DNA from: an uncultured Veillonella sp.
GTDB lineage: Bacteria; Bacillota; Negativicutes; Veillonellales; Veillonellaceae
Direction: 5' to 3'
Assembly (NCBI RefSeq): GCF_934230905.1
Contig: NZ_CAKQFJ010000007.1
Span: 1 to 64,000, forward strand
DNA length: 64,000 bases
Positions 9,742 to 20,343 of this stretch are shown piece after piece (the stretch's first letter is position 1; each line of letters opens with the position of its first letter). The notes under the pieces are model-generated. The model was not told the DNA's origin and did no database searches. It was given only the letters and a program-made list of their open reading frames with translations. Position numbers and translations under genes: made by a program.

Positions 9742-10398
9742 CTATTTATTAGCTTCTAAGCCTTTGTAAATGAAATGTTGTTGCACCAATTGGAACACGT
9801 TAGATACAATCCAGTAAATAACAAGACCAGATGGGAAGTTCAAGGAAATGTAACCAATGAACAATGGCATAAAGATTTGCATAATCTTTTGTTGTTGTGC
9901 AGCAGCACCGCCAGCGCCCATACCAGTTTGTCTAGACATAACCCATGTGGACAAAGCACTCAATACTGGTAATACATAGTATGGATCTGATTCGCCAAGG
10001 CTAGGAAGCCATAAGAAATGTTCGAATTCAGGATTGTAAGGATACCCTTGCAATGCATAGAAAATCGCAATCAAGAACGGCATTTGCACTAATAGAGGCA
10101 AACAACCAGCTAATGGATTTACACCCATTTCTTTATACATAGCACCCATTTCAGCTTGCAATTTTTGAGGGTCACCTTTGTATTTTTCTTGAAGTGCTTT
10201 CATACGAGGTTGCAACTCTTGCATGGCCTTCATAGATTTAATTTGTTTTACTGTCAATGGCGATAAAATCGCTTTAATAACGATAGTAATGATGATAATA
10301 GCCACCCCATAGCTTGGGAAGCCGACCATTTCAGTCAAGTTGAAAACATATGTCACAAGCGTGCGCATAAATTCAACTAAATAGTTAAAAATTTCCAT
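9742..10398 (-). CDS. yidC: Membrane protein insertase YidC
   Basis: Inserts and folds membrane proteins, alone or with SecYEG, in the inner membrane. It is 218 residues, the short Gram-positive-like form lacking the large periplasmic domain of E. coli YidC. It has about five hydrophobic segments, the conserved region around LSPLTVKQIKSMKAMQELQP, then GCLPLLVQMPFLIAIFYAL, and an aromatic C-terminal helix. I start at 10398 because AAGGAG is well placed there; 26 upstream codons are open but not protein-like. No lipobox is visible. It precedes jag in the rpmH-rnpA-yidD-yidC-jag order. Confidence 0.93.
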   Translation of the reverse strand: MEIFNYLVEFMRTLVTYVFNLTEMVGFPSYGVAIIIITIVIKAILSPLTVKQIKSMKAMQELQPRMKALQEKYKGDPQKLQAEMGAMYKEMGVNPLAGCLPLLVQMPFLIAIFYALQGYPYNPEFEHFLWLPSLGESDPYYVLPVLSALSTWVMSRQTGMGAGGAAAQQQKIMQIFMPLFIGYISLNFPSGLVIYWIVSNVFQLVQQHFIYKGLEANK

Positions 10399-10571
10399 TG
10401 TTTCTCCTTCGAGTGTAGGCCTAAATAGGACACCATTGCGCATCCATATATCGTTATGGTATGGTCTGAATTTCATCCATACAGATGCTTAGGTATTTCC
10501 AAAACTGTGCTCACTTAGGCAAATGTTGATAGTGAAAGTCCCAACTAGTGTTAACTTCCATCAATATCCAT

Positions 10572-10826
10572 CTACGGAACGGGATCGTACCCACCCTTAT
10601 GGAATGGATGACAACGCAAAATGCGTTTTAACCCAAGCCAGCTACCTTTCAAGGGTCCATATTTTTCAATAGCCTGCAAAGTATATGCGGAACAAGTGGG
10701 ATAATATCGGCAACATCCCGGTTTAAGAGGGGATATGGCAATCTGATAGAAGCGAATAACGAGCCATAAAACAAAGGTTACACCTCGTTTTATATAATTT
10801 GATATAGTTATACATGTTTCTTTCAT
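10572..10826 (-). CDS. yidD: Membrane protein insertion efficiency factor YidD
   Basis: A small protein that assists YidC-dependent insertion at the inner membrane. It is 84 residues from the chosen start. The family signature is clear: [20 protein letters not shown], then [20 protein letters not shown], ending in GGYDPVP. The ATG at 10826 is preceded by AGGGTG at a good distance; a GTG three codons upstream lies inside that ribosome-binding site. It sits between rnpA and yidC, the usual place. About 170 bp without a recognisable feature separates it from yidC. Confidence 0.93.
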   Translation of the reverse strand: MKETCITISNYIKRGVTFVLWLVIRFYQIAISPLKPGCCRYYPTCSAYTLQAIEKYGPLKGSWLGLKRILRCHPFHKGGYDPVP

Positions 10827-10948
10827 AGAATTCACCCTAATGTAACTTAAAGGCTTAATTTAAATATACGAATATAAACCTTTAAGCCTCATAATACGCG
10901 AATAGGACCAAAGCATAGCGCTGTCCATGCTTGTGGTCCTATATAGGA

Positions 10949-11296
10949 TTATACTAAGAGCTTGCTTTTACGCAATAAGTACAGTATTTCCTTTTCCGCT
11001 CGTTCATAGGTTGCGTCCTTCAGAGGGCCACGTCCAACGATAACAATATGATACCCTTCACGAATTTGATGCTGATTGAGGCGATATACCTCTTTCATAA
11101 GGCGCCGTGCACGATTCCGTTCAACTGCACAACCTACCTTTTTACCCGTCACAAATCCGATACGAGTTTTTTGCTTCGCTACAGGCATACGATATAACAC
11201 ACACATGCGTCCTACCTCGTACTTACCATGCTTATACACAAGGCGATATTCATTATTGTTTATAATACGTCTCGTTTTATTTAAGCGGTAATCCAT
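10949..11296 (-). CDS. rnpA: Ribonuclease P protein component
   Basis: Protein subunit of RNase P, which removes the 5' leader of precursor tRNAs together with the catalytic RNA. It is 115 residues. It has the aromatic-basic N-terminal region and the RNR signature AVERNRARRLMKEVYR in the middle. The ribosome-binding site is weak. It lies directly downstream of rpmH on the minus strand with a hairpin between them. Confidence 0.95.
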   Translation of the reverse strand: MDYRLNKTRRIINNNEYRLVYKHGKYEVGRMCVLYRMPVAKQKTRIGFVTGKKVGCAVERNRARRLMKEVYRLNQHQIREGYHIVIVGRGPLKDATYERAEKEILYLLRKSKLLV

Positions 11297-11323
11297 TGTA
11301 TCGTCCGAGTCCTATAGAATAGA

Positions 11324-11349
11324 AAAACTTGGCAAGAGCGCCAAGTTTT
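11324..11349 (-). terminator. Hairpin between rpmH and rnpA
   Basis: AAAACTTGGC (11324-11333) and GCCAAGTTTT (11340-11349) form a 10-bp stem with a 6-nt loop. On the minus strand a short T run follows. It may partially terminate the abundant rpmH transcript ahead of rnpA. Confidence 0.55.
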
Positions 11350-11375
11350 CTGAAAGCTCTTGCTGAGCCATTATA

Positions 11376-11510
11376 TTATGCAGATAAGCGTTTTCTGCCT
11401 TTAGCACGTCTTCTTTTTAATACGAGACGGCCACCGATAGTTTTCATGCGTTCACGGAAACCATGGGTACGTTTTCTCCAAAGAGTATTTGGTTGATATG
11501 TACGTTTCAT
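11376..11510 (-). CDS. rpmH: 50S ribosomal protein L34
   Basis: A 44-residue, highly basic ribosomal protein. The reading begins [20 protein letters not shown] and ends KGRKRLSA, a near-canonical L34. GAGGAGGTG precedes the ATG at 11510. It is the first gene leftward of oriC, transcribed away from the origin, as in most bacteria with this gene order. Confidence 0.97.
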   Translation of the reverse strand: MKRTYQPNTLWRKRTHGFRERMKTIGGRLVLKRRRAKGRKRLSA

Positions 11511-11582
11511 TAGTAAAACACCTCCTCGTTTTATATTTGTTTTACTTATACCATAACAGGGTAATTATAGTGGGAAAACGCA

Positions 11583-11913
11583 AATCTGTCAATAAAAAAC
11601 AGGTGTTTTCTTAGCATTTTTACTATATGCGAAACCGATATCACACTATTTTTGAATATATAATTTGTTTGCTGCCAACATTTTCATAATTTAGTAATGA
11701 GGAAAAGGCCATAATTTTTCGCTCCACCGGCCGGGTCTGACTCCGGCCTACGGCCTTCGCAGGGCCAAAGTCGCTGCAAAATTATGGCCCTTTCCTCATT
11801 CTACTGTAACTATGAAAACGTCAAACAAATTATATTTCCTTCAAAGATCATCCTATCGGTTTCGCATCAATAAAAACAAATAATAAAATACCTGTTTTTT
11901 ATTGAAACAGATT
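11583..11913. repeat. Nested palindrome of about 330 bp beside oriC, with core copy E at its centre
   Basis: Successive matching blocks nest around one centre. AATCTGT (11583-11589) pairs with 11907-11913, AATAAAAAACAGGT (11591-11604) with 11890-11903, GCGAAACCGATA (11629-11640) with 11854-11865, ATATAATTTGTTTG (11658-11671) with 11822-11835, and TTTTCATA (11681-11688) with 11811-11818. A near-perfect 23-bp inner arm (11696-11718 with 11778-11800) directly encloses the common core (about 11721-11775). It lies between the divergent rpmH and dnaA genes. Confidence 0.85.
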
Positions 11914-11990
11914 GCGCGCACCTTCCCTTAGAGAGAAAGAAGAAGCTCAAAGGAATAAATTATACCAGGCCGTTTTCCTTATTCCCATAT

Positions 11991-12167
11991 GGAATTTATT
12001 TATTTTTAAGTTTCTACTATGATGAATCAGTGAAGCTAGGCTATGACTTTTTCGCGACTTTGGCCCTGCGAAGCCCATAGGGCGGAGTCAGACCCGGCCG
12101 GTGGAGCTAAAAAGTCATAGCCTAGCCGATTTTATCAACATTTAAAACTCAAAAATAAACAAATTCC
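11991..12167. repeat. Core-and-arms repeat, copy F, within oriC, with outer arms
   Basis: The core is in reverse orientation (about 12053-12106) and is enclosed by perfect 18-bp arms, 12035-12052 and 12109-12126 (GCTAGGCTATGACTTTTT). A further imperfect outer pair begins GGAATTTATTTATTTTTAAG at 11991 and ends AAACAAATTCC at 12167. It ends 8 bp before the first strong DnaA box. Confidence 0.82.
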
Positions 12168-12174
12168 ATAAAAG

Positions 12175-12476
12175 TTATCCACAGATTCAATGACAATTTT
12201 ATTCATTTTTGGTACAATCATAATTGAAATTGGTAAAAAATATATGTTTTTATAAGTTTTTTATAGATAGCTTATAAAAGTTATCCACATTTTTTCTCTT
12301 TTAACCTGTGAATAGTATAAACCCAGTATTTATAAGGTTGGAAGGGAATTTTATTTTCTCTCATTTACAAGTTGTGCACAGCTTATTCACAAGCTTTACT
12401 ATTTTTTCCACAGTTTTAAAATAAGTTATACACATAATTGCAAAAGTTATACACAGTTTAGTAGAAGTTATACACA
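12175..12476. other. oriC, DnaA-box cluster upstream of dnaA
   Basis: Perfect TTATCCACA boxes lie at 12175-12183 and 12281-12289. Related 9-mers are TTGTGCACA 12372-12380, TTATTCACA 12383-12391, TTTTCCACA 12404-12412 and TTATACACA at 12426-12434, 12447-12455 and 12468-12476. All are on the plus strand, directly before dnaA in AT-rich DNA. They could serve in initiation and in dnaA autoregulation. Confidence 0.85.
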
Positions 12477-12487
12477 AGAGGAACAAA

Positions 12488-14095
12488 ATGCAAGCAGCTG
12501 ATATTAATGATATATGGGAACATATATTACAAGTAGCAAAACAAACGCTGCCGCCTGCGATTTATTCAAGTTTGAGTACTTCTCTCATACCAATGAGTAT
12601 AGATAATAATTCGATACACATTGGAGTTATGCAGAGTTTTATAAAAAGTGTCATAGAATCTCAGCAAACGGTCAGTAAATTATTAACAGATGCCATTCAA
12701 CAGGTAACTGGTAAACAATTAAATATGGTGTTACTAGATTTATTTCCTCCAAAGGAAGAGGTTCCAGCAGCACCGCAAATAACAGATACTTTCACAAGTA
12801 ATACTACAGAGAATACAACTCCAAGTATGGCAGTGAATGACGTAGAAAATACTGTTGTCAAATCCTCTACCCCTACAAAACAGGACGTTCCATATCAAGA
12901 GGAATTTTACACACCCGTATACGCAGAGCCTGTATATATCGAGCGTAAAGAGGTTCACGATTTAATTCCAGATGAACCAATGTTCCCTGTAGAGCAACAA
13001 AAAACAACGCAAACGCTGCAATCTACAGATATTCCAATCGATTTATCATCATCCCAACTTAACCGTGGATATCGATTTGATAATTACATCACAGGCAATG
13101 CGAACCGCATTCCATTTGGGGCTGCTCAAAATGTATCAGAACATCCAGGCGGTGATTATAATCCACTATTTATCTATGGCCCATCTGGTCTCGGTAAAAC
13201 ACATTTAATGCACGCTATAGGCAATGCCATCGTTGAAAGATATCCTAATCTCAAGGTAATGTGTACAACGAGCGAAAAATTCATGAATTTATTCATCGAA
13301 TCTATACGTAAACGACAAGGTGAATTATTCCGTAATACATTCCGCAATATTGATGTATTACTCATCGACGATATCCAATTTTTGGAAAATAAAGAGGGTA
13401 CTAAAACAGAATTTTTCAATACCTTTAACGAACTACTAGACAATAACAAGCAAATTGTCCTCACTAGTGACACTATGCCAAATGATATGGATCAGTTCGA
13501 AGAACGATTGCGTTCTAGATTCCAAGCGGGTTATGTAGCAACCATGGAAAATCCTGATTTAGAAACACGTATTGCTATCTTAAAAGCTCTAGTAGAAAAG
13601 GAAAATAATAAAAATCGTAATCTCGTTATTGACAACGATGCCATCAACTATATAGCATTGCAATTCGATGAAAATATCCGTGTACTACAAGGTGCTTTCA
13701 ATAAACTCATCGGTACCGCATCTCTTGAACAACGAACAGACAGTATCGATTTGGAATACACGAAAAAAACATTATCCGACATTATCACAACGGAACGTGT
13801 AACACTGATTGATATCGAGTCCATCCAAGACTTTATTAGTACCTATTTCAATATCAAAAAACAAGATTTATTAGGTAAAAAACGTAAGGCACAATTTGCA
13901 TTTCCACGGCAAATTGCCATGTATTTGTGTCGCGATGTGATTAATGAAAGCTACCCACAAATCGCAGCTGCATTTTCAAGAGATCATACGACGATTTTGC
14001 ATGCTTACGATAAGATTAGTAAAGAAATCGATAAAAACCCAGAAACAAAACAAATCATTCTTGACATCAAATCTAAGCTTTCATCATTTAATTAA
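12488..14095 (+). CDS. dnaA: Chromosomal replication initiator protein DnaA
   Basis: Binds DnaA boxes and opens oriC. It is 535 residues, longer than the roughly 450 of B. subtilis because of an extended low-complexity domain II (about residues 95-185). An N-terminal helicase-loader interaction domain comes first. The AAA+ domain has Walker A GPSGLGKTH (about 231) and Walker B LLIDDIQFL (about 291). The C-terminal DNA-binding domain contains FSRDHTTILHAYDKI (about 496). GAGGA lies 6 nt before the ATG. DnaA boxes flank both sides of the gene. Confidence 0.98.
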   Translation: MQAADINDIWEHILQVAKQTLPPAIYSSLSTSLIPMSIDNNSIHIGVMQSFIKSVIESQQTVSKLLTDAIQQVTGKQLNMVLLDLFPPKEEVPAAPQITDTFTSNTTENTTPSMAVNDVENTVVKSSTPTKQDVPYQEEFYTPVYAEPVYIERKEVHDLIPDEPMFPVEQQKTTQTLQSTDIPIDLSSSQLNRGYRFDNYITGNANRIPFGAAQNVSEHPGGDYNPLFIYGPSGLGKTHLMHAIGNAIVERYPNLKVMCTTSEKFMNLFIESIRKRQGELFRNTFRNIDVLLIDDIQFLENKEGTKTEFFNTFNELLDNNKQIVLTSDTMPNDMDQFEERLRSRFQAGYVATMENPDLETRIAILKALVEKENNKNRNLVIDNDAINYIALQFDENIRVLQGAFNKLIGTASLEQRTDSIDLEYTKKTLSDIITTERVTLIDIESIQDFISTYFNIKKQDLLGKKRKAQFAFPRQIAMYLCRDVINESYPQIAAAFSRDHTTILHAYDKISKEIDKNPETKQIILDIKSKLSSFN

Positions 14096-14399
14096 AACGG
14101 GTGTGGATAAGTCTGTGGATATACTGTGTATAACTCTGTGGATATTATAAAAATTAATATTTTTTGTGAGTATGTGGATAACCTAAAACAAGGTATACAC
14201 ATAGTTATCCACAGTTATAGAAAGGCATTACAGCTAGAAAACTTTCACATGTACACACATTCACAGTGCCTACTACAAATACTACTAAACTAACAAACAA
14301 ATCAAAAACACATCAGAAAACTGATCTATCGTTGATTATCTATAGAGCATCAATGATAATCGCACAACGAATATTACAAACAAGGGGAGTATTTACGAT
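14096..14399. other. DnaA-box cluster and AT-rich segment between dnaA and dnaN
   Basis: Reverse-oriented boxes: TGTGGATAA 14102-14110 and 14173-14181, TGTGGATAT 14114-14122 and 14137-14145, TGTGTATAA 14125-14133. Forward boxes: GTATACACA 14193-14201 and TTATCCACA 14205-14213. The AT-only stretch around 14141-14167 lies between boxes and is a candidate unwinding element by analogy with bipartite origins. After 14214 only the dnaN leader with AGGGGAG is seen. Confidence 0.8.
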
Positions 14400-15521
14400 A
14401 TGAATATCAAATTTCCAAAGGCAAATCTTCAAAAAGCCATTAACGTTCTACAAAAAGTATCTCAAAATAAAACAAGTTCAAATCTACCAGGTTCCATTTA
14501 TATAACAACAAAAAACAATCAAGTAGAATTACAAGGTAACGATTTTGAATTAGGTATTAAACTTACCATCGATGCAGACATCATCGAACCAGGTACTTTA
14601 GTAGTAGCATCTCGTTATTTCCAAGAATTAATTCGCAAATTACCAGGTGACACGATTCAATTAAGCAAACCAGAAGACGGCAATTCCTTAAAAATTACAT
14701 CTGGTTCCTCTGAATTCAATTTAGTTACCTTACATCCAGATGATTTTTCCTTAGTAGAACAAATTCATGACCAAGATTTTGTTACTATTGATAGTCAAGC
14801 TATGAAAGAACTTATCGATTTAACAAATTATGCAGCAGCAAGTGATGATGATCGCCCTGTATTTGCTGGTGCTTTGCTTGAAATTAAAGATGCAAACGAC
14901 AAAGAAGTAACTATGGTTGCAACAGATACACATCGTATGGCTGTAAAAAAAGTAACCATTGATGAGCCAGCAACATCTCCTATGCGCGTTATTATTCCAA
15001 CAAAAACATTGGCTGAAGTGTCTCGTTTATTACCAACAGATAATCCTTCTGTTATTAAAATCATTTGGAACCGCACACAAATTGTGTTTATGTTTGAATC
15101 TATCTATATTATTTCTCGCTTAATTGAAGGTACATATCCAGAATATGAAAAGGTAATTCCTGCTCAATTTGATTCTAGTGCTGTCGTAGACCGCAAAGAA
15201 TTTGCAGGCGCTGTTGATCGTGTATCTTTATTGGCAAAAGATATGAGTTATAATGTCATTCGTTATGATTGGTCCGAAGAACAAGTGACTTTGTCTAGTC
15301 AAAATGCTGAAATCGGTATGGCAAAAGAAGAAATTCCAGTAGAATTTAAAGGAACACCTTTTACGATTTCCTTTAATGGTCGTTACATTTCTGATATCTT
15401 GCGCCACAGCACTGGCGATAATATCCATATGTATTTAAAACAAAATGGTCCTGTTGTAATTCGCCAAGATAATAATCCGAACTATACCTATGTGGTAACA
15501 CCTGTTCGTACGAATTCCTAA
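14400..15521 (+). CDS. dnaN: DNA polymerase III beta subunit (sliding clamp)
   Basis: Ring-shaped clamp that holds DNA polymerase on DNA. It is 373 residues with three clamp folds. Recognisable segments are ATDTHRMAVKK (about residue 178) and the C-terminal YVVTPVRTNS, close to the usual clamp ending. AGGGGAG precedes the ATG. It follows dnaA after about 300 bp of DnaA-box DNA. Confidence 0.97.
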   Translation: MNIKFPKANLQKAINVLQKVSQNKTSSNLPGSIYITTKNNQVELQGNDFELGIKLTIDADIIEPGTLVVASRYFQELIRKLPGDTIQLSKPEDGNSLKITSGSSEFNLVTLHPDDFSLVEQIHDQDFVTIDSQAMKELIDLTNYAAASDDDRPVFAGALLEIKDANDKEVTMVATDTHRMAVKKVTIDEPATSPMRVIIPTKTLAEVSRLLPTDNPSVIKIIWNRTQIVFMFESIYIISRLIEGTYPEYEKVIPAQFDSSAVVDRKEFAGAVDRVSLLAKDMSYNVIRYDWSEEQVTLSSQNAEIGMAKEEIPVEFKGTPFTISFNGRYISDILRHSTGDNIHMYLKQNGPVVIRQDNNPNYTYVVTPVRTNS

Positions 15522-15724
15522 TTATCATATATAGTAATTAATTCTCATTTTTATAAAAGATAAATTTACGATTACTTTTCTAGTGAAAATTAACACTGTA
15601 TTACATATACTATATTGCATATTTTAATGTATAAAAATTCATAATATCAAGTATATAACAATGCGTTTTAGTTATGATTGTATACTTGGTATATTCTGTA
15701 ATTTGTCCACCATGGGAGGACGTT

Positions 15725-15955
15725 ATGAAACAACAACCTGTACCAATCCATACGGAGTACATTCAAATCGATCAATTGCTTAAATTGGAAGGCGTCATTG
15801 AAACAGGGGGCCAAGTAAAAGGTCTCATCGATGATCAAGTGCTGACATTAAATGGCACCATCGTTACAGAAAAACGCAAAAAATGTCGCGTTGGTGATGT
15901 GATTGGCATAGATGGTCTCGATGTGGAATTCATCGTTACTAAAGAGGAGGCATAA
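15725..15955 (+). CDS. yaaA: S4-domain RNA-binding protein YaaA
   Basis: A 76-residue S4-like RNA-binding protein regularly found between dnaN and recF. The S4 signature is visible in IQIDQLLKLEGVIETGGQVK and VGDVIGIDGLDVEFIV. I start at ATG 15725, preceded by GGGAGGA; an upstream extension lacks a ribosome-binding site. The stop is 3 bp before the recF start, indicating translational coupling. Confidence 0.88.
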   Translation: MKQQPVPIHTEYIQIDQLLKLEGVIETGGQVKGLIDDQVLTLNGTIVTEKRKKCRVGDVIGIDGLDVEFIVTKEEA

Positions 15956-15958
15956 TCG

Positions 15959-17059
15959 GTGAGAATTAACTCACTGCAATTGTTCCAGTTTCGCAACTAT
16001 AAGGATTTAACCATTAATTTGCAGCCTGAAATTATCGTCTTGTATGGTACTAATGGGGCCGGTAAAACGAATATTCTAGAATCTATTTACGTCGGTACTA
16101 TTGGTAAAAGCCACCGTACCAACGATACATCGGATATGCTGTTATTTAATGCTGATGAAGCAGGTATTGTAGTGAATTTTGAGAAAAAGGATACGCCACA
16201 AAAGGTAAATATTAAGCTATTTCGCCAAGGTCCTAAGGATATCCGCTTAAATGATACTAAGATTTCTCAAAAAGAATTAATTGGTACTTTAAATACGGTC
16301 ATATTTTGTCCAGAAGATTTACAGCTTATTAAGGGCAGTCCGTCGGGGCGTCGTAGATTTCTAGATATGGAAATATCTCAAACCAGTGCTACCTATTATC
16401 ATCAGCTATTGCAATATAATCGGTTATTACAACAACGAAATACATTATTGAAAGAATATCGTGGTAAACAACAGATTCCTCTTGCTGAATGGGATGTACA
16501 ACTAGCGGATATGGCGGCTTTCATCGTAAAAAAACGAATGGAAAGTCTAAAAAAAATCAATTTACTCATTGATTTAATGAATCGTAAATTGACGGATGGT
16601 TTAGAAAATCTCATGATTGGTTATGAACAACCGTATGGAGAGGAAGGTCATATCGTATATATGAAAGAGGCCTTTTACGATTTATTACAAGAGGCGTTAC
16701 CTCAAGATCGTCATCGCATGACGACGAGCGTAGGTCCTCATCGCGATGATTTACGATTTTTTTCAGATGCTATCGATTTAAAAAAATTTGGATCTCAAGG
16801 ACAACAACGGACCGCTGTATTGTCTCTAAAATTGAGTGAATTAGAATTTATAAAATCTGAAGTAGGGGAATATCCTGTATTGTTGTTAGATGATGTGTTA
16901 AGCGAACTCGATGAGGCTAGACGGAACAATTTATTGCAGTTCATTCATAAACGCATTCAAACCGTCATTACCACGACGGATATACATGATTTTGAAAATC
17001 TTCAAGGTGTTCAATTTATTCAATGTCAGGAGGGGCAAATCCATTATGGAAAGCCTTGA
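15959..17059 (+). CDS. recF: DNA replication and repair protein RecF
   Basis: SMC-like ATPase that helps load RecA at gaps and stalled forks. It is 366 residues. Walker A is GTNGAGKTN near residue 30, the ABC signature is SQGQQRT, and Walker B is PVLLLDDVLSELD. It starts at GTG 15959 after GAGGAGG, 3 bp after yaaA. Its end overlaps the next gene by 14 bp. Confidence 0.96.
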   Translation: MRINSLQLFQFRNYKDLTINLQPEIIVLYGTNGAGKTNILESIYVGTIGKSHRTNDTSDMLLFNADEAGIVVNFEKKDTPQKVNIKLFRQGPKDIRLNDTKISQKELIGTLNTVIFCPEDLQLIKGSPSGRRRFLDMEISQTSATYYHQLLQYNRLLQQRNTLLKEYRGKQQIPLAEWDVQLADMAAFIVKKRMESLKKINLLIDLMNRKLTDGLENLMIGYEQPYGEEGHIVYMKEAFYDLLQEALPQDRHRMTTSVGPHRDDLRFFSDAIDLKKFGSQGQQRTAVLSLKLSELEFIKSEVGEYPVLLLDDVLSELDEARRNNLLQFIHKRIQTVITTTDIHDFENLQGVQFIQCQEGQIHYGKP

Positions 17060-17942
17060 TGTGTGCTTAGCTAGTGGCCTACATGAGTTAGGTTTATTGG
17101 AACAATTTAAACTGAATACCCTCGTTCATCATTGGCGTGATGTAGTAGGACCTATTTTTGCTGGTCATACGCGTATCATTGACATTAAACCTCCAAAAAT
17201 TGTGCTTAGTGCAGATAATTCACAATGGATGCAAGAGGTTAAGATGAATCAAAAACGCATCCTTAAGGCTATTAATGACTATTATAAAAGTGAAATCATT
17301 ACGGAAATGAGCCTTATGATGCATCGGCAAAGCTATGTGAAAGAAGCAAATAATACTGAAATTCTTAACATTGAGATGCCTGATATAGATGGTTATATCG
17401 ATATGTCAAAAATCACCTTAACTGATGATGATATGAAAGCTATCGATACGATGGTTAATAGCTTATCAGAAGATACATTAAAAGAACCTTTCAGAAAGGT
17501 ACTCATTAGTAGTCGTAAAAAGGAAATCTATTTATTAGAACATGGTTATCATCGATGTAATCGGTGTCATAGTATGATGAATAGATCTACAAAATATTGT
17601 GTATCCTGTGAATATGAAATACATCGTAATCATATTAATGATATAAAAACACAAATTAGACGACGTCCGTACATAAAATATAGCGAAGCTCAACAATATA
17701 TTAAATGTACCTTTAAAGATTTTTCTATAGCTATGCGAGAACTCATCTATTTTTATTTAGATAAGGTCTACCATGGATCTACGAGTCGAAACCATATGTA
17801 TATGGCCTCTATGCTCATCACCCATAAACGGCTTGAAGAATTAACCGACCAACACGTTATCAACTTGTGTAACAAATATAGATCAAAATTCTTGAGCGAG
17901 GAAAAAATTAAAGAGCTAAATATGCTAAAAGGAATTTTGTAA
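17046..17942 (+). CDS. dciA: DciA-like (DUF721) protein with C-terminal zinc ribbon
   Basis: DciA is the ancestral loader or recruiter of the replicative helicase, often next to recF and gyrB. Residues 1 to about 90 match DUF721 (LNTLVHHWRDVVGPIFAGHT, then DNSQWMQEVKMNQKRILKAI). The protein continues to 298 residues. Near 175-200 it has CNRCHSMMNRSTKYCVSC, two CxxC pairs forming a likely zinc ribbon, followed by a basic helical region. The start at ATG 17046 has an AGGAGGGG site and overlaps recF. Most DciA proteins of this type are much shorter, so the extension is unusual. The repeat that follows begins at its stop codon. Confidence 0.8.
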   Translation: MESLDVCLASGLHELGLLEQFKLNTLVHHWRDVVGPIFAGHTRIIDIKPPKIVLSADNSQWMQEVKMNQKRILKAINDYYKSEIITEMSLMMHRQSYVKEANNTEILNIEMPDIDGYIDMSKITLTDDDMKAIDTMVNSLSEDTLKEPFRKVLISSRKKEIYLLEHGYHRCNRCHSMMNRSTKYCVSCEYEIHRNHINDIKTQIRRRPYIKYSEAQQYIKCTFKDFSIAMRELIYFYLDKVYHGSTSRNHMYMASMLITHKRLEELTDQHVINLCNKYRSKFLSEEKIKELNMLKGIL

Positions 17943-18039
17943 TAGATGACCATTATTTCTCGCTCCACCGGCCGGGTCTGACTACGCCCTTCGGGCTTCG
18001 CAGGGCCAAAGTCGCTGCGAAATTAATGGTCATCTATTA
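17940..18039. repeat. Core-and-arms repeat, copy G, at the dciA stop codon
   Basis: The left arm TAATAGATGACCATTATTTC (17940-17959) begins with the dciA stop codon. The right arm (18019-18039) is its complement with a single bulged base. The core between them begins CTCCACCGGCCGGGTCTGAC. The right arm is in effect an inverted copy of the gene end. Confidence 0.87.
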
Positions 18040-18070
18040 AAATTCTATTTAGATATAAGGAAAAGAGAAC

Positions 18071-18319
18071 ATGTACTTACATATTGGCGATAATTTTAGC
18101 ATCCCTATGAATTCAATTCTTACGATGATTCATGCGGAATCTGGTAAACATCATAAGACGGGAATTTCGCATTATGATGCAGAAATCATGTATGTGGTGC
18201 CTGAGAATAAGGTAAAAACGTATATTGTAACAGATGATGGTGTGTATGCTTCTGGTATATCACTTAAAACTTTAAAAAAACGGATTGATGAGTTTTATAT
18301 GCTACTACGTGGTAAATGA
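18071..18319 (+). CDS. remB: RemB-like DUF370 regulator
   Basis: 82-residue protein of the DUF370 family, which includes the matrix-gene regulators RemA and RemB of Bacillus. YLHIGDNFSIPMNSILTMI and the segment KTYIVTDDGVYASGIS are the recognisable parts. B. subtilis remB (yaaB) also lies between recF and gyrB, which supports the call. AAGGAAAAG precedes the ATG. A DNA-binding regulatory role is inferred from the family; its targets here are unknown. Confidence 0.8.
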   Translation: MYLHIGDNFSIPMNSILTMIHAESGKHHKTGISHYDAEIMYVVPENKVKTYIVTDDGVYASGISLKTLKKRIDEFYMLLRGK

Positions 18320-18365
18320 TAGGACTTTCACGATATAAGCAATATATAGTATAATAAAGAGATAA

Positions 18366-20333
<1,968 letters not shown>

Positions 20334-20343
20334 GAGGTGAATT

